DNA of 64,000 nucleotides. Origin: Candidatus Heimdallarchaeota archaeon (GTDB lineage Archaea > Asgardarchaeota > Heimdallarchaeia > Heimdallarchaeales > Kariarchaeaceae). The stretch is taken from NCBI GenBank assembly GCA_015522385.1, contig WAMJ01000173.1:29472-93471 (forward strand), in the 5' to 3' direction. Shown piece after piece: positions 17,514 through 25,322 of this stretch. The stretch's first letter is position 1. Each line of letters starts with the position of its first letter. The notes under the pieces are model-generated. The model made no database searches and was not told where the DNA came from. It was given only the letters and a program-made list of their open reading frames with translations. The translations under genes were made by a program, and so were the position numbers.

Positions 17514-17865
17514 CAGGATCCACCTCCTCTGTGAAGATCGCAAAGTCAGGGCAGACCTCAGTGCACATCGAGCACGCAACACACGCATCCTCCTTGCCCT
17601 CAGCAATCGTGGGATAGCGATAACCCTTCTTGTTCAAATTGGTGGATATACTGAGAACGTGCTCGGGGCAATATTCCCAGCAATAGCCACATTCTTTGCA
17701 GCGGTCCGGTATGATGTAGAGCTGTCCCCTCGGCTGCTTCTTCTTGTCGAGGTTCAGCGGTTGTCTTATTGGCTGTTCGTACCAGTCCTTTATTCTGTCT
17801 GGTGTGAGCGGAGTTATCTTGAATCCGTAGTACGCCGCTCTTGAGTTCTCCGATGATGTCGTCAT
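17506..17865 (-). CDS. korD: 2-oxoacid:ferredoxin oxidoreductase delta subunit (2x[4Fe-4S] ferredoxin)
   Basis: 119 residues from the ATG at 17865, chosen because a TATA-like element lies about 22 bases upstream; an earlier start would place coding sequence over it. Two cluster motifs, CKECGYCWEYCP and CVACSMCTEVCP, give two [4Fe-4S] clusters that carry electrons from the TPP site to free ferredoxin. About 45 extra N-terminal residues precede the clusters. First gene of the korDABC-hdrA-hdrD-etfAB operon. Confidence 0.93.
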   Translation of the reverse strand: MTTSSENSRAAYYGFKITPLTPDRIKDWYEQPIRQPLNLDKKKQPRGQLYIIPDRCKECGYCWEYCPEHVLSISTNLNKKGYRYPTIAEGKEDACVACSMCTEVCPDFAIFTEEVDPDA

Positions 17866-17870
17866 CGGTA

Positions 17871-17892
17871 TGATATAAACGATATATAATTT
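17871..17892 (-). promoter_or_regulatory. Promoter of the kor-hdr-etf operon
   Basis: Minus strand reads AAATTATATATC then GTTTATATCA, two overlapping TATA-like elements just upstream of the korD ATG at 17865. The distal one is at a distance that would give a leaderless or near-leaderless transcript. Confidence 0.55.
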
Positions 17893-18605
17893 ATTCTTTT
17901 TATTCGTCGTACGTGCGTGCACGAAATTCTGAAAATAATTGTGACAAATGTTTGAACTTCGGAAAATTTAGAACATAAATTCCCAAAATAATCAATTATT
18001 TCGTGACTGGGGATGAATTTCGTCCATCTGTCTAGTTGGTGGCTCATGAAATACTATACTGTGCTATATTGTTCGTACTGGCCGAAATTTTCTCGTACTT
18101 TTTTTCCGCTAGTTGTTCCCAAAATCGCAACAACTTGGGGTAGGATTCGGGAATTTCGTCGAGAAACAGTGCGATATTCGTCTCACATTACTGTATTTCT
18201 TGCTGTAATTTTCCAGCACATTTTTGGTGGGGAAATAGCAGACTATCAAGTTGCCAATTATTTGATCAAATACTTGCTAATTCTTCGCGAATGTTGACCC
18301 GATATCAAATTAGTTAAGCCAATTAATAGGTAATATTGTACATAGATATGGGTGTACGAGCCATTTGAAGACCTCGATGTCCTTGACTGTGTAGGATGCT
18401 TGGGGGGTTAATCTGGAGTAATAATTCCATGGAAGAGGTCGACTCTACTAGTCGATAGTGCAGGAAGAAACTAGTCGAGTATGACGTGATATCTGGCCAA
18501 TCTGGGGGAAGCCAAATTCGGTGGGGGACACGCCTCCCTGTCAATTTTGTGACTATCTTAAATGAAACCTTAAATCAAAGGTATTTTTAATTTTAATACA
18601 TTGAA
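17893..18605 (+). other. AT-rich intergenic region upstream of the kor-hdr-etf operon
   Basis: About 700 bases with no convincing gene. Short open frames exist but their translations look random. Four copies of the heptamer AATTTCG/CGAAATT occur at 17922-17928, 18016-18022, 18083-18089 and 18152-18158, the last three about 68 bases apart. From 18380 to 18540 the base composition rises towards G/C, with a short direct repeat (ACTAGTCGA, twice) and a possible G5/C-rich hairpin near 18523, so an unrecognised RNA is possible. No tRNA or rRNA seen. Confidence 0.5.
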
Positions 18606-18872
18606 ATGGGTGAGATTGAATATAGGAAGACATATGCCAAGATCACAGCTCAATATTTGGGTCTGGCTGCTCTTCTGAGTCTTATTCCCTCAATTTTACT
18701 ATTTTTGGAGTCGAATACTTACGGGCTCCTAGCCGAATTCACAACCTATCTTATATCGACGTCTATCGCAATAGTGGTTTACATGTTAGGTCTATTTCTG
18801 ATCTTGCTCAGGATGTACAGAGCTCATTTTACACCTGCGAAGACCGTCACGGTCCCGAAGAACATGGGGTAG
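18606..18872 (+). CDS. Small two-helix membrane protein
   Basis: 88 residues with two or three hydrophobic segments (about 17-33 and 48-68). The preceding 40 bases are AT-rich with a TATA-like stretch (GTATTTTTAATTTTAA). The 3' end overlaps the convergent ubiE gene by 49 bases, so the last 16 residues are constrained by the other strand. No family recognised; could be spurious, but the hydrophobic pattern is protein-like. Confidence 0.5.
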   Translation: MGEIEYRKTYAKITAQYLGLAALLSLIPSILLFLESNTYGLLAEFTTYLISTSIAIVVYMLGLFLILLRMYRAHFTPAKTVTVPKNMG

Positions 18873-19537
18873 TACCTCACCTTCCAACCGACCTCCTCCA
18901 TGATCCGGGCGAATCTGGGGGCGATTGGGAAGGCGTCGACACTCCTAGCGAAGTACTCGTAGGCGTCAGCATTGAGCATGAGCAGCTTGGCCACGGTGGG
19001 GATGAGCTTGGAGAAGTGGAAGTTGGCGAGGAAACGGAGGTGCCTGTTGACCGGTGGTGTAGCCTCCACAATGAGGAACCTCCCTCCTGGCTTGGTCACC
19101 CTCAGGATCTCCTGCATCGCACTCCGTGCATCTGGCACGTTGCGAATGCCGTAACCGATGGTGCAGACGTCGAAGCTGTCGTCCTCGAAGGGAAGGTCTT
19201 GTATATCCCCGTGCATGAACCTCACACTGTCCCCCACGCCCTTCCTCCGTGCCCTCTCTGTGGCGACGGCCAGCATCTTTCGGGAGATGTCGATGCCCAC
19301 GATTTCCGCATCTCCTCCCGCCTGCCTGTCGAGGAGGAAGGCGAAGTCACCTGTCCCCGTGGCAAGATCCAGTGCCTTCATTCCGCTGGTGAAGCCGCTC
19401 ATACGTAGGGCGAAGGTCCTCGTCAGCTTGTGGCTGAAGCCGGTCATGAGGTCGTTCATGAAGTCGTAGTGGGAGGCCACCTTGTCGAACATGCTCGCGA
19501 TCTTCGGTGGGGACTTGTCGAGGCTCACAACTCTCAC
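18824..19537 (-). CDS. ubiE: UbiE/MenG quinone C-methyltransferase
   Basis: 237 residues, normal for UbiE/MenG, which methylates demethylmenaquinone or a ubiquinone precursor using S-adenosylmethionine. SAM motif I is DLATGTGDFAF and the acidic turn is VGIDIS. The UbiE signature TIGYGIRNVPD and RVTKPGGRFLIVE are intact, as is the N-terminal FDKVASHYDFMNDLMTG. GTG start at 19537; a second GTG at 19528 fits slightly better with a TATA-like ACTAATTATGG at about 19550-19560. No other menaquinone gene is in the window. Confidence 0.92.
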   Translation of the reverse strand: MRVVSLDKSPPKIASMFDKVASHYDFMNDLMTGFSHKLTRTFALRMSGFTSGMKALDLATGTGDFAFLLDRQAGGDAEIVGIDISRKMLAVATERARRKGVGDSVRFMHGDIQDLPFEDDSFDVCTIGYGIRNVPDARSAMQEILRVTKPGGRFLIVEATPPVNRHLRFLANFHFSKLIPTVAKLLMLNADAYEYFARSVDAFPIAPRFARIMEEVGWKVRYYPMFFGTVTVFAGVK

Positions 19538-19602
19538 CTAGCCGTCCATAATTAGTAGCTGTCGATTGTCGCGGATGTGGCACAAAATTACTTTGATGGG
19601 GA

Positions 19603-19613
19603 AAATATTTTTA
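19603..19613 (+). promoter_or_regulatory. TATA-like element for the DUF998-like gene
   Basis: AAATATTTTTA about 29 bases before the ATG at 19637. It supports that ATG over an in-frame GTG at 19577, which would place the element inside the coding region. Confidence 0.5.
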
Positions 19614-19636
19614 GCTCGGTACCAATATTTGGGCTT

Positions 19637-20536
19637 ATGTTATTCTCGAAACGGCAGTATCATCTCAAGGAGGAGGACAGGACCTTCTTTGACTACATAC
19701 CTCCGTTCAGCATCCTCGTCGGGGGTCTGATCTTCATTATCGGTACCCTGACCGCGATATACCTGTACAGGACTCCCAATGGTGGGTACGACTTCTTCGG
19801 GCAGTTCTTCTCGGAGCTCGGCATCCGCTACGACTACACCGCGATACTCGACGACGGCTCAACCGAGTTAAGGTACGCTCCCGATAACCCGGAGATATTC
19901 AACTACTCACTGATGGCTACTGGTGTTCTTATGATCCCCTTCTTCCTCTTCTCCTATAGGCAGATGAGGAATGAGAACCTCTTCTCCAACTTCATGCTCC
20001 TCATCGCAACCGTCGCTGGCATGGCTGCTGGACCTTTCCTGATTGGTGTGGGTATGTTTGACCTTAGCCACGTTGGTCCCAATCCTTGGGATGAGCATGG
20101 CTTCTGGGTAGCAATACTGTATATCCTCATTACCATCGTTGCTGTCACTTGGATGCTCCTAATCATCACCTCTAGGAACCTCCCGTACAGGACTGAGACG
20201 AAGTGGATCTACATGGACTATATCTTCCTCATGGTCCTCGTGGTTCTGACCATCCTCAACATCATCGACGGTCTTGACCTCATCTTCGTCAAGGATATTC
20301 CGTACGTTAACACCTTTCCCATCGAAACGTACCAGAAGATCATTGCCTACCTGTTCTTTACCTACTTCGGACTGGTTGTGGGAGTCAGGCTATCGAAGAC
20401 CAAGTACGACAACACCCCTGTAGTCAAGAAGGAGAAGAAGACCTTCACCAAAGACACTTGGTTCTGTACGAATTGTGGTCATGCGAACTCTAAGACCGAT
20501 GAGAAGTGCGCCGCCTGCAAACAACTCCTGATTTGA
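19637..20536 (+). CDS. DUF998-like membrane protein with C-terminal zinc ribbon
   Basis: 299 residues from the ATG at 19637. Six transmembrane helices with the DUF998-like pattern FFSELGIRYDY and FNYSLMATGVLMIP after the first helix. After a Lys-rich linker a short zinc ribbon closes the protein: FCTNCGHANSKTDEKCAACKQ, cysteines spaced CxxC-CxxC. The ribbon would be cytosolic and may bind protein or nucleic acid. Function unknown. Divergent from ubiE. Confidence 0.8.
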   Translation: MLFSKRQYHLKEEDRTFFDYIPPFSILVGGLIFIIGTLTAIYLYRTPNGGYDFFGQFFSELGIRYDYTAILDDGSTELRYAPDNPEIFNYSLMATGVLMIPFFLFSYRQMRNENLFSNFMLLIATVAGMAAGPFLIGVGMFDLSHVGPNPWDEHGFWVAILYILITIVAVTWMLLIITSRNLPYRTETKWIYMDYIFLMVLVVLTILNIIDGLDLIFVKDIPYVNTFPIETYQKIIAYLFFTYFGLVVGVRLSKTKYDNTPVVKKEKKTFTKDTWFCTNCGHANSKTDEKCAACKQLLI

Positions 20537-20646
20537 TACCTACCCCATCATATATTAAGAAGGAAAATATTAGAGGTTGTATTCAGCGAGATACCAATTA
20601 TCCTTAGAAAATTTGTTTATCGTAGAATTACAAGATGTGAAACAAA

Positions 20647-20811
20647 ATGAGTTATCCACGATCTAACGAAACCCGGGAGATGTTCGACGTAACATGCTCC
20701 AAATGCAACAAAGAGACCCAAGTACCCTTCAAGCCTGATGGCGTGAGGCCCGTGTACTGCCAAGACTGCTACAGGGAGAACAGACCCCCAAGGCGTAACA
20801 ATAGGTATTAA
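20647..20811 (+). CDS. Small CxxC-x17-CxxC zinc-ribbon protein
   Basis: 54 residues: ATG at 20647, TAA at 20809-20811. The core is CSKC, exactly 17 residues, then CQDC, with VPFKPDGVRPVYC between. This matches the family known as CxxC-x17-CxxC domain proteins, common in methanogens and other archaea. The basic C-terminus (RPPRRNNR) suggests nucleic-acid contact. Stand-alone gene; cellular role unknown. Confidence 0.85.
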   Translation: MSYPRSNETREMFDVTCSKCNKETQVPFKPDGVRPVYCQDCYRENRPPRRNNRY

Positions 20812-20873
20812 TTAATATTAGCTTAACAACACTTTAACTCGATAAACCCTTATTTTAGGACTAATTCAGGTAT

Positions 20874-22322
20874 TCAATCCAGTGGAACCGAACTGATGAA
20901 GGTAGGTGGCACTCTGGTTTGTGTCCTCTGCTCGAAGGCATAGGCCAGTTCGATGAGACTTCCTTCTTGGAACTTCCCTCCTATGAAGGAGATGCCGATG
21001 GGTAAGCCCCTGATGTATCCCGCAGGTACGGTTATCGCGGAGTATCCCGAGACCGCAGCAATGGACGACGAGGAGCCGCCACCATGGTTATCACCGTTCA
21101 CGTGATCAATAAGCCATGCGGGACCAGTCGTCGGAGAGACTATTGCGTCGACATCCTTCATCACCTCGTCGATGCTCTGCCTGAACTCGTCGTACAGGTT
21201 CATAGCGTTCTGGTATTCCTCGTCCTCATAGGATCCTTTCTGCAGAGCCATCTCGAAATACTCCTGCCCGAAATGGGTGAGTATCCTGTCTTCCTGCTCC
21301 TTACCGATCGCAATGAGGTCCTCTATCGATTTGGGCTTACAACCAGATTCTTGTAGGTACGAGGTCAGATCGTGCTTGTACTCGTAGAGGAGGACATTCA
21401 TCTCCGCGGGACCGATGCCCTCGGGACGCTTGAGCTCCACGTCAGTCAGCTCCGCCCCAGCCGCCTTCAACTCTTCCAATGCTCTCTCGAATACTCTCAT
21501 GGTCTTCGGGCTGAAATTACCCCTGAGCACTCCAAGTCTCTTACCAGCTAGACCGTCCTTGTTCAGGTGCTTGAGGAAATTCTCCTGTCTGTCCTCAGTT
21601 ACACTGTCATTTTCATCCTTAGCCGCGATAACCTGCAGTACCCTGACCGCATCCTCAACTGTTCTGGCCATAGGTCCCGCAGTATCCTGTGAGTGAGCGA
21701 TGGGAATGATCCCACTGCGGCTCACCAGTCCTATGCTGGGCTTGATCCCCACGACACCGTTGATGCTCGCTGGGCACACGATGGATCCGTCGGTCTCCGT
21801 CCCTATCGCAACTGTGCACAGGTCTGCTGCAACTGCAGCTCCTGACCCAGAGCTAGATCCACATGGTGTCCTGTCGAGGACATATGGGTTACGAGTCTGC
21901 CCTCCTCTACTGCTCCAGCCACTGGAAGACCTCTGCCCTCTGAAATTGGCCCACTCGCTGAGGTTAGCCTTACCAAGGATGATAGCTCCTGCATCCCGAA
22001 GCCGTTTGACGAGAAAAGCATCTTCCTTTGCCCTGTGGCCGTCAAGAGCAAGAGATCCTGCGGTGGTCATCATCTTGTCCCCTGTGTCAATATTGTCCTT
22101 AAGGAGGATCGGGATTCCATGCAAAGGACCTACAGCACCGCTGTCCGCGTAGTGGTGATCAAGCTCCCGTGCTATGTCGAGAGCATCAGGGTTCAGCTCG
22201 ATTACCGCGTTGATTTTAGGGTTAACATCCTCTATCCTGCTGATATAACGCTGCACTAGTTTCTCTGCCGTGAGCTCACCAGACTTGAACATTTCGTGGA
22301 TTTCGGTTATAGAATATTCCAT
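20874..22322 (-). CDS. Amidase-signature family amidase
   Basis: 482 residues, full length for the amidase signature family (GatA, peptide amidase, fatty acid amide hydrolase). The Ser-cisSer-Lys triad is visible: K75 in ILLKDNIDT, S156 in CGSSSGSGA and nucleophile S180 in TETDGSIVCPAS. The sequence looks more like stand-alone bacterial-type amidases than archaeal GatA, and no gatB or gatC is adjacent. It hydrolyses an amide to acid and ammonia; substrate unknown. Its neighbour on the same strand is an amino-acid/amide ABC importer. Confidence 0.9.
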   Translation of the reverse strand: MEYSITEIHEMFKSGELTAEKLVQRYISRIEDVNPKINAVIELNPDALDIARELDHHYADSGAVGPLHGIPILLKDNIDTGDKMMTTAGSLALDGHRAKEDAFLVKRLRDAGAIILGKANLSEWANFRGQRSSSGWSSRGGQTRNPYVLDRTPCGSSSGSGAAVAADLCTVAIGTETDGSIVCPASINGVVGIKPSIGLVSRSGIIPIAHSQDTAGPMARTVEDAVRVLQVIAAKDENDSVTEDRQENFLKHLNKDGLAGKRLGVLRGNFSPKTMRVFERALEELKAAGAELTDVELKRPEGIGPAEMNVLLYEYKHDLTSYLQESGCKPKSIEDLIAIGKEQEDRILTHFGQEYFEMALQKGSYEDEEYQNAMNLYDEFRQSIDEVMKDVDAIVSPTTGPAWLIDHVNGDNHGGGSSSSIAAVSGYSAITVPAGYIRGLPIGISFIGGKFQEGSLIELAYAFEQRTQTRVPPTFISSVPLD

Positions 22323-22340
22323 ACCGCTGAAAACATAATT

Positions 22341-22350
22341 GGTTATATAG
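22341..22350 (-). promoter_or_regulatory. TATA-like promoter of the amidase gene
   Basis: CTATATAACC on the minus strand, centred about 24 bases before the ATG at 22322, fitting a leaderless transcript. Confidence 0.55.
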
Positions 22351-22431
22351 CTCTTTTCTCAGAGCTATAACTCTGCATTGTTGAATTTAGTAGTTAAAAT
22401 ATATCAATAGTCTGATTTTTGAGATTTAGGC

Positions 22432-23691
22432 TTAGAACTTCCTTCTGAGCATGACAATGGTTGCGATGCTGAAGAGTCCGAGGAAGATCGAAATTGTGGA
22501 CACGGGTGTACCCTGATCGTTGGATGTTCCACAGTGGGGGGGGTTGCTTCCAAGGTCTGCGGTACCGGTGTCAGGCACGAACTCTCCGACCTTTGTGAAG
22601 TTGGATGCGGAGGTTGAGTCTGCCTTCCAGAACTCATAGCTGGCGGAGACCTGATCACCGTTCACATCGAATGTGATGGTGGAAGACACACCGTTGTAGT
22701 CCTTTCCGATCGTTCTGATGTTGTCTGCAACACTGCAGCTCTCAGCGGTGTGTGCCTCAAGGGCAGCCAGACCAAGGATCATGGTTGCGTCGTAGGTCTC
22801 GGGGACGAAGATGGTGGGTGCATAGTCGTACTTCTCTTTGAATGCGGTGAAGAATGCGGTATCATTCTTGGTCTGAGGGGCTGTCCCCTTCATTCCGTCG
22901 AAGTTACCTGCGTCAAAGAGAGCGTCAGACTTCGTACCGTCAGTACCGTAGAGGGGCAGGTTAACACCCTGTGCCTCCAGCTCCTTGAGAATAGCTGTTC
23001 CGTCTGTGTTGAAGGAGATCAGCAGAACTGCCTCTGCATCACTTGCCTTGACTGCAGCAACCTCTGTGGAGAAGTCGCTCTGGTCACTGGGGTAGGTCTG
23101 CTCGGTGCTGACTGTTCCGCTGAATTCAGACTTAAATGCGTCTGCAAGACCAGTACCATATGCGTCGTTCAGGCCGATGATGGCGACCTTATTGATGTCG
23201 TCATCGCTCATGAGCTTAGCGAGTGCCTTACCCTGGAAAGCATCTGAGGGAACAACCCTGTACAGGAAGTCACCGTCGTCCTCATCCGTGATTGCGGGCG
23301 AGGTTGATGCGTAGGAGATCATGGGGATGTTGCTGTCCTTTGCGATTGCGATTGCTGCAAGTGTGTTGGATGAAGCTGCAGCACCGACAATTCCGCTTAC
23401 ACCGTCTGCGATCATTGTGCTGACTGCAGTAGCGGTGGCAGTGGAGTCTGTTTCAGTGTCTCCAACAACAAGCTCAAAGGTGAATTCCTCATCGTTCTTG
23501 TTGAGTTCGTCGATTGCCAGGTTGGCACCATCCTCGAAGGATTGTCCGAGGAAACCAAGTGCTCCGGTCTTAGGGGTGAGTAATCCGATCTTGACGGTTA
23601 CTGCATTGGCTGAGGCCGTGTTGAGGGTGAAACTTGCCCCAACAACGAGCAGAGCCAAAAGACCCATTGAAATTGCTATCTTTCTGTTCAT
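22432..23691 (-). CDS. livK: Branched-chain amino acid/amide ABC transporter substrate-binding protein
   Basis: 419 residues. An N-terminal signal peptide (KIAISMGLLALLVVGASF, cleaved near TASANA) is followed by a type I periplasmic-binding fold typical of LivK/Leu-Ile-Val receptors: VKIGLLTPKTGALGFLGQSF, GIVGAAASSNTLA, then YDATMILGLAALEA. A C-terminal transmembrane segment (ISIFLGLFSIATIVML) with RRKF after it anchors it to the outer face of the membrane, the usual archaeal solution. GGAG lies eight bases before the ATG. It follows the livHMGF cluster but has its own promoter. Substrate may be amino acids, amides or urea. Confidence 0.92.
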   Translation of the reverse strand: MNRKIAISMGLLALLVVGASFTLNTASANAVTVKIGLLTPKTGALGFLGQSFEDGANLAIDELNKNDEEFTFELVVGDTETDSTATATAVSTMIADGVSGIVGAAASSNTLAAIAIAKDSNIPMISYASTSPAITDEDDGDFLYRVVPSDAFQGKALAKLMSDDDINKVAIIGLNDAYGTGLADAFKSEFSGTVSTEQTYPSDQSDFSTEVAAVKASDAEAVLLISFNTDGTAILKELEAQGVNLPLYGTDGTKSDALFDAGNFDGMKGTAPQTKNDTAFFTAFKEKYDYAPTIFVPETYDATMILGLAALEAHTAESCSVADNIRTIGKDYNGVSSTITFDVNGDQVSASYEFWKADSTSASNFTKVGEFVPDTGTADLGSNPPHCGTSNDQGTPVSTISIFLGLFSIATIVMLRRKF

Positions 23692-23714
23692 TTTAATTAC
23701 TCCATTGAGTAGTG

Positions 23715-23760
23715 TTCATCCGAGGATGAATATGTGATAGTCAACACGATGGATATAAAG
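23715..23760 (-). promoter_or_regulatory. livK promoter and palindromic operator
   Basis: CTTTATATCC (23751-23760, minus strand) is a TATA-like box, so transcription should start near 23730 with a leader of about 40 bases. A 16-base near-perfect palindrome, TTCATCCGAGGATGAA at 23715-23730 on the plus strand (7-base arms, 2-base centre), sits at that start site, where a repressor would act. Confidence 0.55.
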
Positions 23761-23822
23761 TTTTTTTGGATCACTGGTAAAAGCGACAAGATGTAGATAA
23801 ATTATAGTACAGGTGTTTACTC

Positions 23823-24551
23823 TCAGTCTTTCGCTACTCCGAGGAAGAGCTCCCCGATGTTCTTGTTCGTAAGAATACTCTCAGCTACGTCCTCGTAGAC
23901 CAGCTCACCGTGCGCAAAGACATAGCCATAGTCCGAATGTCGTAAAGCCGACTTGGCATTTTGCTCAACAAGTAGGATGGACATGCCATCGTCCCTAAGT
24001 GCAGATACCTTGTCAAGTATCTCTTGCACGAAGATGGGACTGAGTGCAGCTGTGGGTTCATCGAGTAGCATCATCTGCGGTCTGGTCATCAATGCCCTGC
24101 CAAGGGCAAGCATCTGCCGTTGCCCACCCGAGAGATTGGATGCCAGTTCGAACTTTCTCTCTTTTAACTCCGGAAAGATCTGGAAAACCTTCTCCATGTC
24201 ATCTGATATGTCGTCATTCAGACGGTATCCCCCCATCTCTAAGTTTTCAAGGATTGTCAGGTCGGGGAAGACATTATTGACCTGGGGCACGTAGGACATA
24301 CCCATATTGACAAGCTTGTCGGTCTTCTCATTTGACACATCCGAGCCGAAGTATTTGATCCCGCCTGAGTAACGATTTGCCAGACCGAAAATAACCTTCA
24401 GGAAGGTACTTTTCCCGCAACCATTTGGGCCTATGATCGTTACTATCTCCTGCTTGCCCACGGCAAGGTCTATGTCGAAGAGGATCTGTACCGAGCCATA
24501 TCCCCCGTTAATTCCTATTACTTCAAGTGCTTTGTTGTCAATTGCTCTCAT
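23823..24551 (-). CDS. livF: Branched-chain amino acid-type ABC transporter ATP-binding protein LivF
   Basis: 242 residues. Walker A GPNGCGKST, signature LSGGQRQMLALGRALM, Walker B MMLLDEPTAALSP and the switch His region VEQNAKSALRHSDYGYVFAHG all match LivF. It forms a heterodimeric ATPase with LivG and energises import by LivH/LivM. Six bases separate it from livG. Confidence 0.95.
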   Translation of the reverse strand: MRAIDNKALEVIGINGGYGSVQILFDIDLAVGKQEIVTIIGPNGCGKSTFLKVIFGLANRYSGGIKYFGSDVSNEKTDKLVNMGMSYVPQVNNVFPDLTILENLEMGGYRLNDDISDDMEKVFQIFPELKERKFELASNLSGGQRQMLALGRALMTRPQMMLLDEPTAALSPIFVQEILDKVSALRDDGMSILLVEQNAKSALRHSDYGYVFAHGELVYEDVAESILTNKNIGELFLGVAKD

Positions 24552-24557
24552 ATTATC

Positions 24558-25322
24558 TCACTCTCCAAGATAGGCGTCTATGACATCCTGCGATTTCCGT
24601 ACGATGTCAGGGGGGCCGTTGAGGATCTCTTCTCCATTTGCCATAACCACTATGTGGTCGATACCTTTCCTAAGGATGAAGTCCATGTTGTGTTCGATGA
24701 TCAGGATAGTGAGTCCTAATTCCTTCCTCAGCTTCTTGAGGGTTTGGAAGATCTTCTCGGTCAAGGGACCTGCCACACCCGCCACGGGCTCGTCCAGCAT
24801 GAGGATCTTGGCATCACTCATGAGAAGCCTACCAATATCCACTAGCTTAGATTGACCTCCTGAAAGTTCAGAGGCATAGTTCTCTGCCATGTGCTCGATT
24901 TCGAGGAGCTTGAGGATGGTGTATGCTTTCTCAATCAGTTCCTCTTCTTGCTTCTTGTATTTCCAAGGCATCAAAGCATTGAGAACAGAGCTCCCTAATT
25001 GATTCTTTGGGGGCATCATCAGGTTCTCAAGAACGGTAAGTTCCCTCCACAACCTTGTATTCTGGAAAGTTCTCGATAGTCCCAAGGCGTTAATCTCATG
25101 AGGTGGTTTCCCCATGACTTCTTCTCCAAAGACCTTGACGGATCCTGAATCTGCGGGGATTATCCCCGTGATGGTGTTGAAGGTCGTGGATTTTCCACTA
25201 CCATTTGGGCCGATTAGTCCCATGATCTCGTGTTTCTTGAGATCGAAGTGGATGTTGTTGACTGCTTTCAGACCACTGAAGCTCTTCGAGAGACCTTTGA
25301 CGGACAGTGCTGCTTCAGTCAT
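24558..25322 (-). CDS. livG: Branched-chain amino acid-type ABC transporter ATP-binding protein LivG
   Basis: 254 residues. Walker A GPNGSGKST, the LivG-typical FNTITGIIPADSG and LSRTFQNTRLW, signature LSGGQSKLVDIGRLLM, Walker B ILMLDEPVAGV and switch region IIEHNMDFIL. The ATG overlaps the livM stop by 4 bases. Partner of LivF. Confidence 0.95.
   Translation of the reverse strand: MTEAALSVKGLSKSFSGLKAVNNIHFDLKKHEIMGLIGPNGSGKSTTFNTITGIIPADSGSVKVFGEEVMGKPPHEINALGLSRTFQNTRLWRELTVLENLMMPPKNQLGSSVLNALMPWKYKKQEEELIEKAYTILKLLEIEHMAENYASELSGGQSKLVDIGRLLMSDAKILMLDEPVAGVAGPLTEKIFQTLKKLRKELGLTILIIEHNMDFILRKGIDHIVVMANGEEILNGPPDIVRKSQDVIDAYLGE

Noticed and set aside
18013..18297. 94-codon frame on the plus strand in the AT-rich region
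   Set aside because: The translation has irregular composition, no recognisable motif and no ribosome-binding site, and the region shows repeat elements instead. I treat it as chance.
18323..18544. 73-codon minus-strand frame
   Set aside because: No family resemblance and an odd composition; more likely part of an intergenic region or an RNA.
18300..18560. SRP RNA or RNase P RNA in the GC-richer stretch
   Set aside because: I looked for conserved cores such as the SRP GNAR tetraloop domain and RNase P conserved regions and found none that fit.
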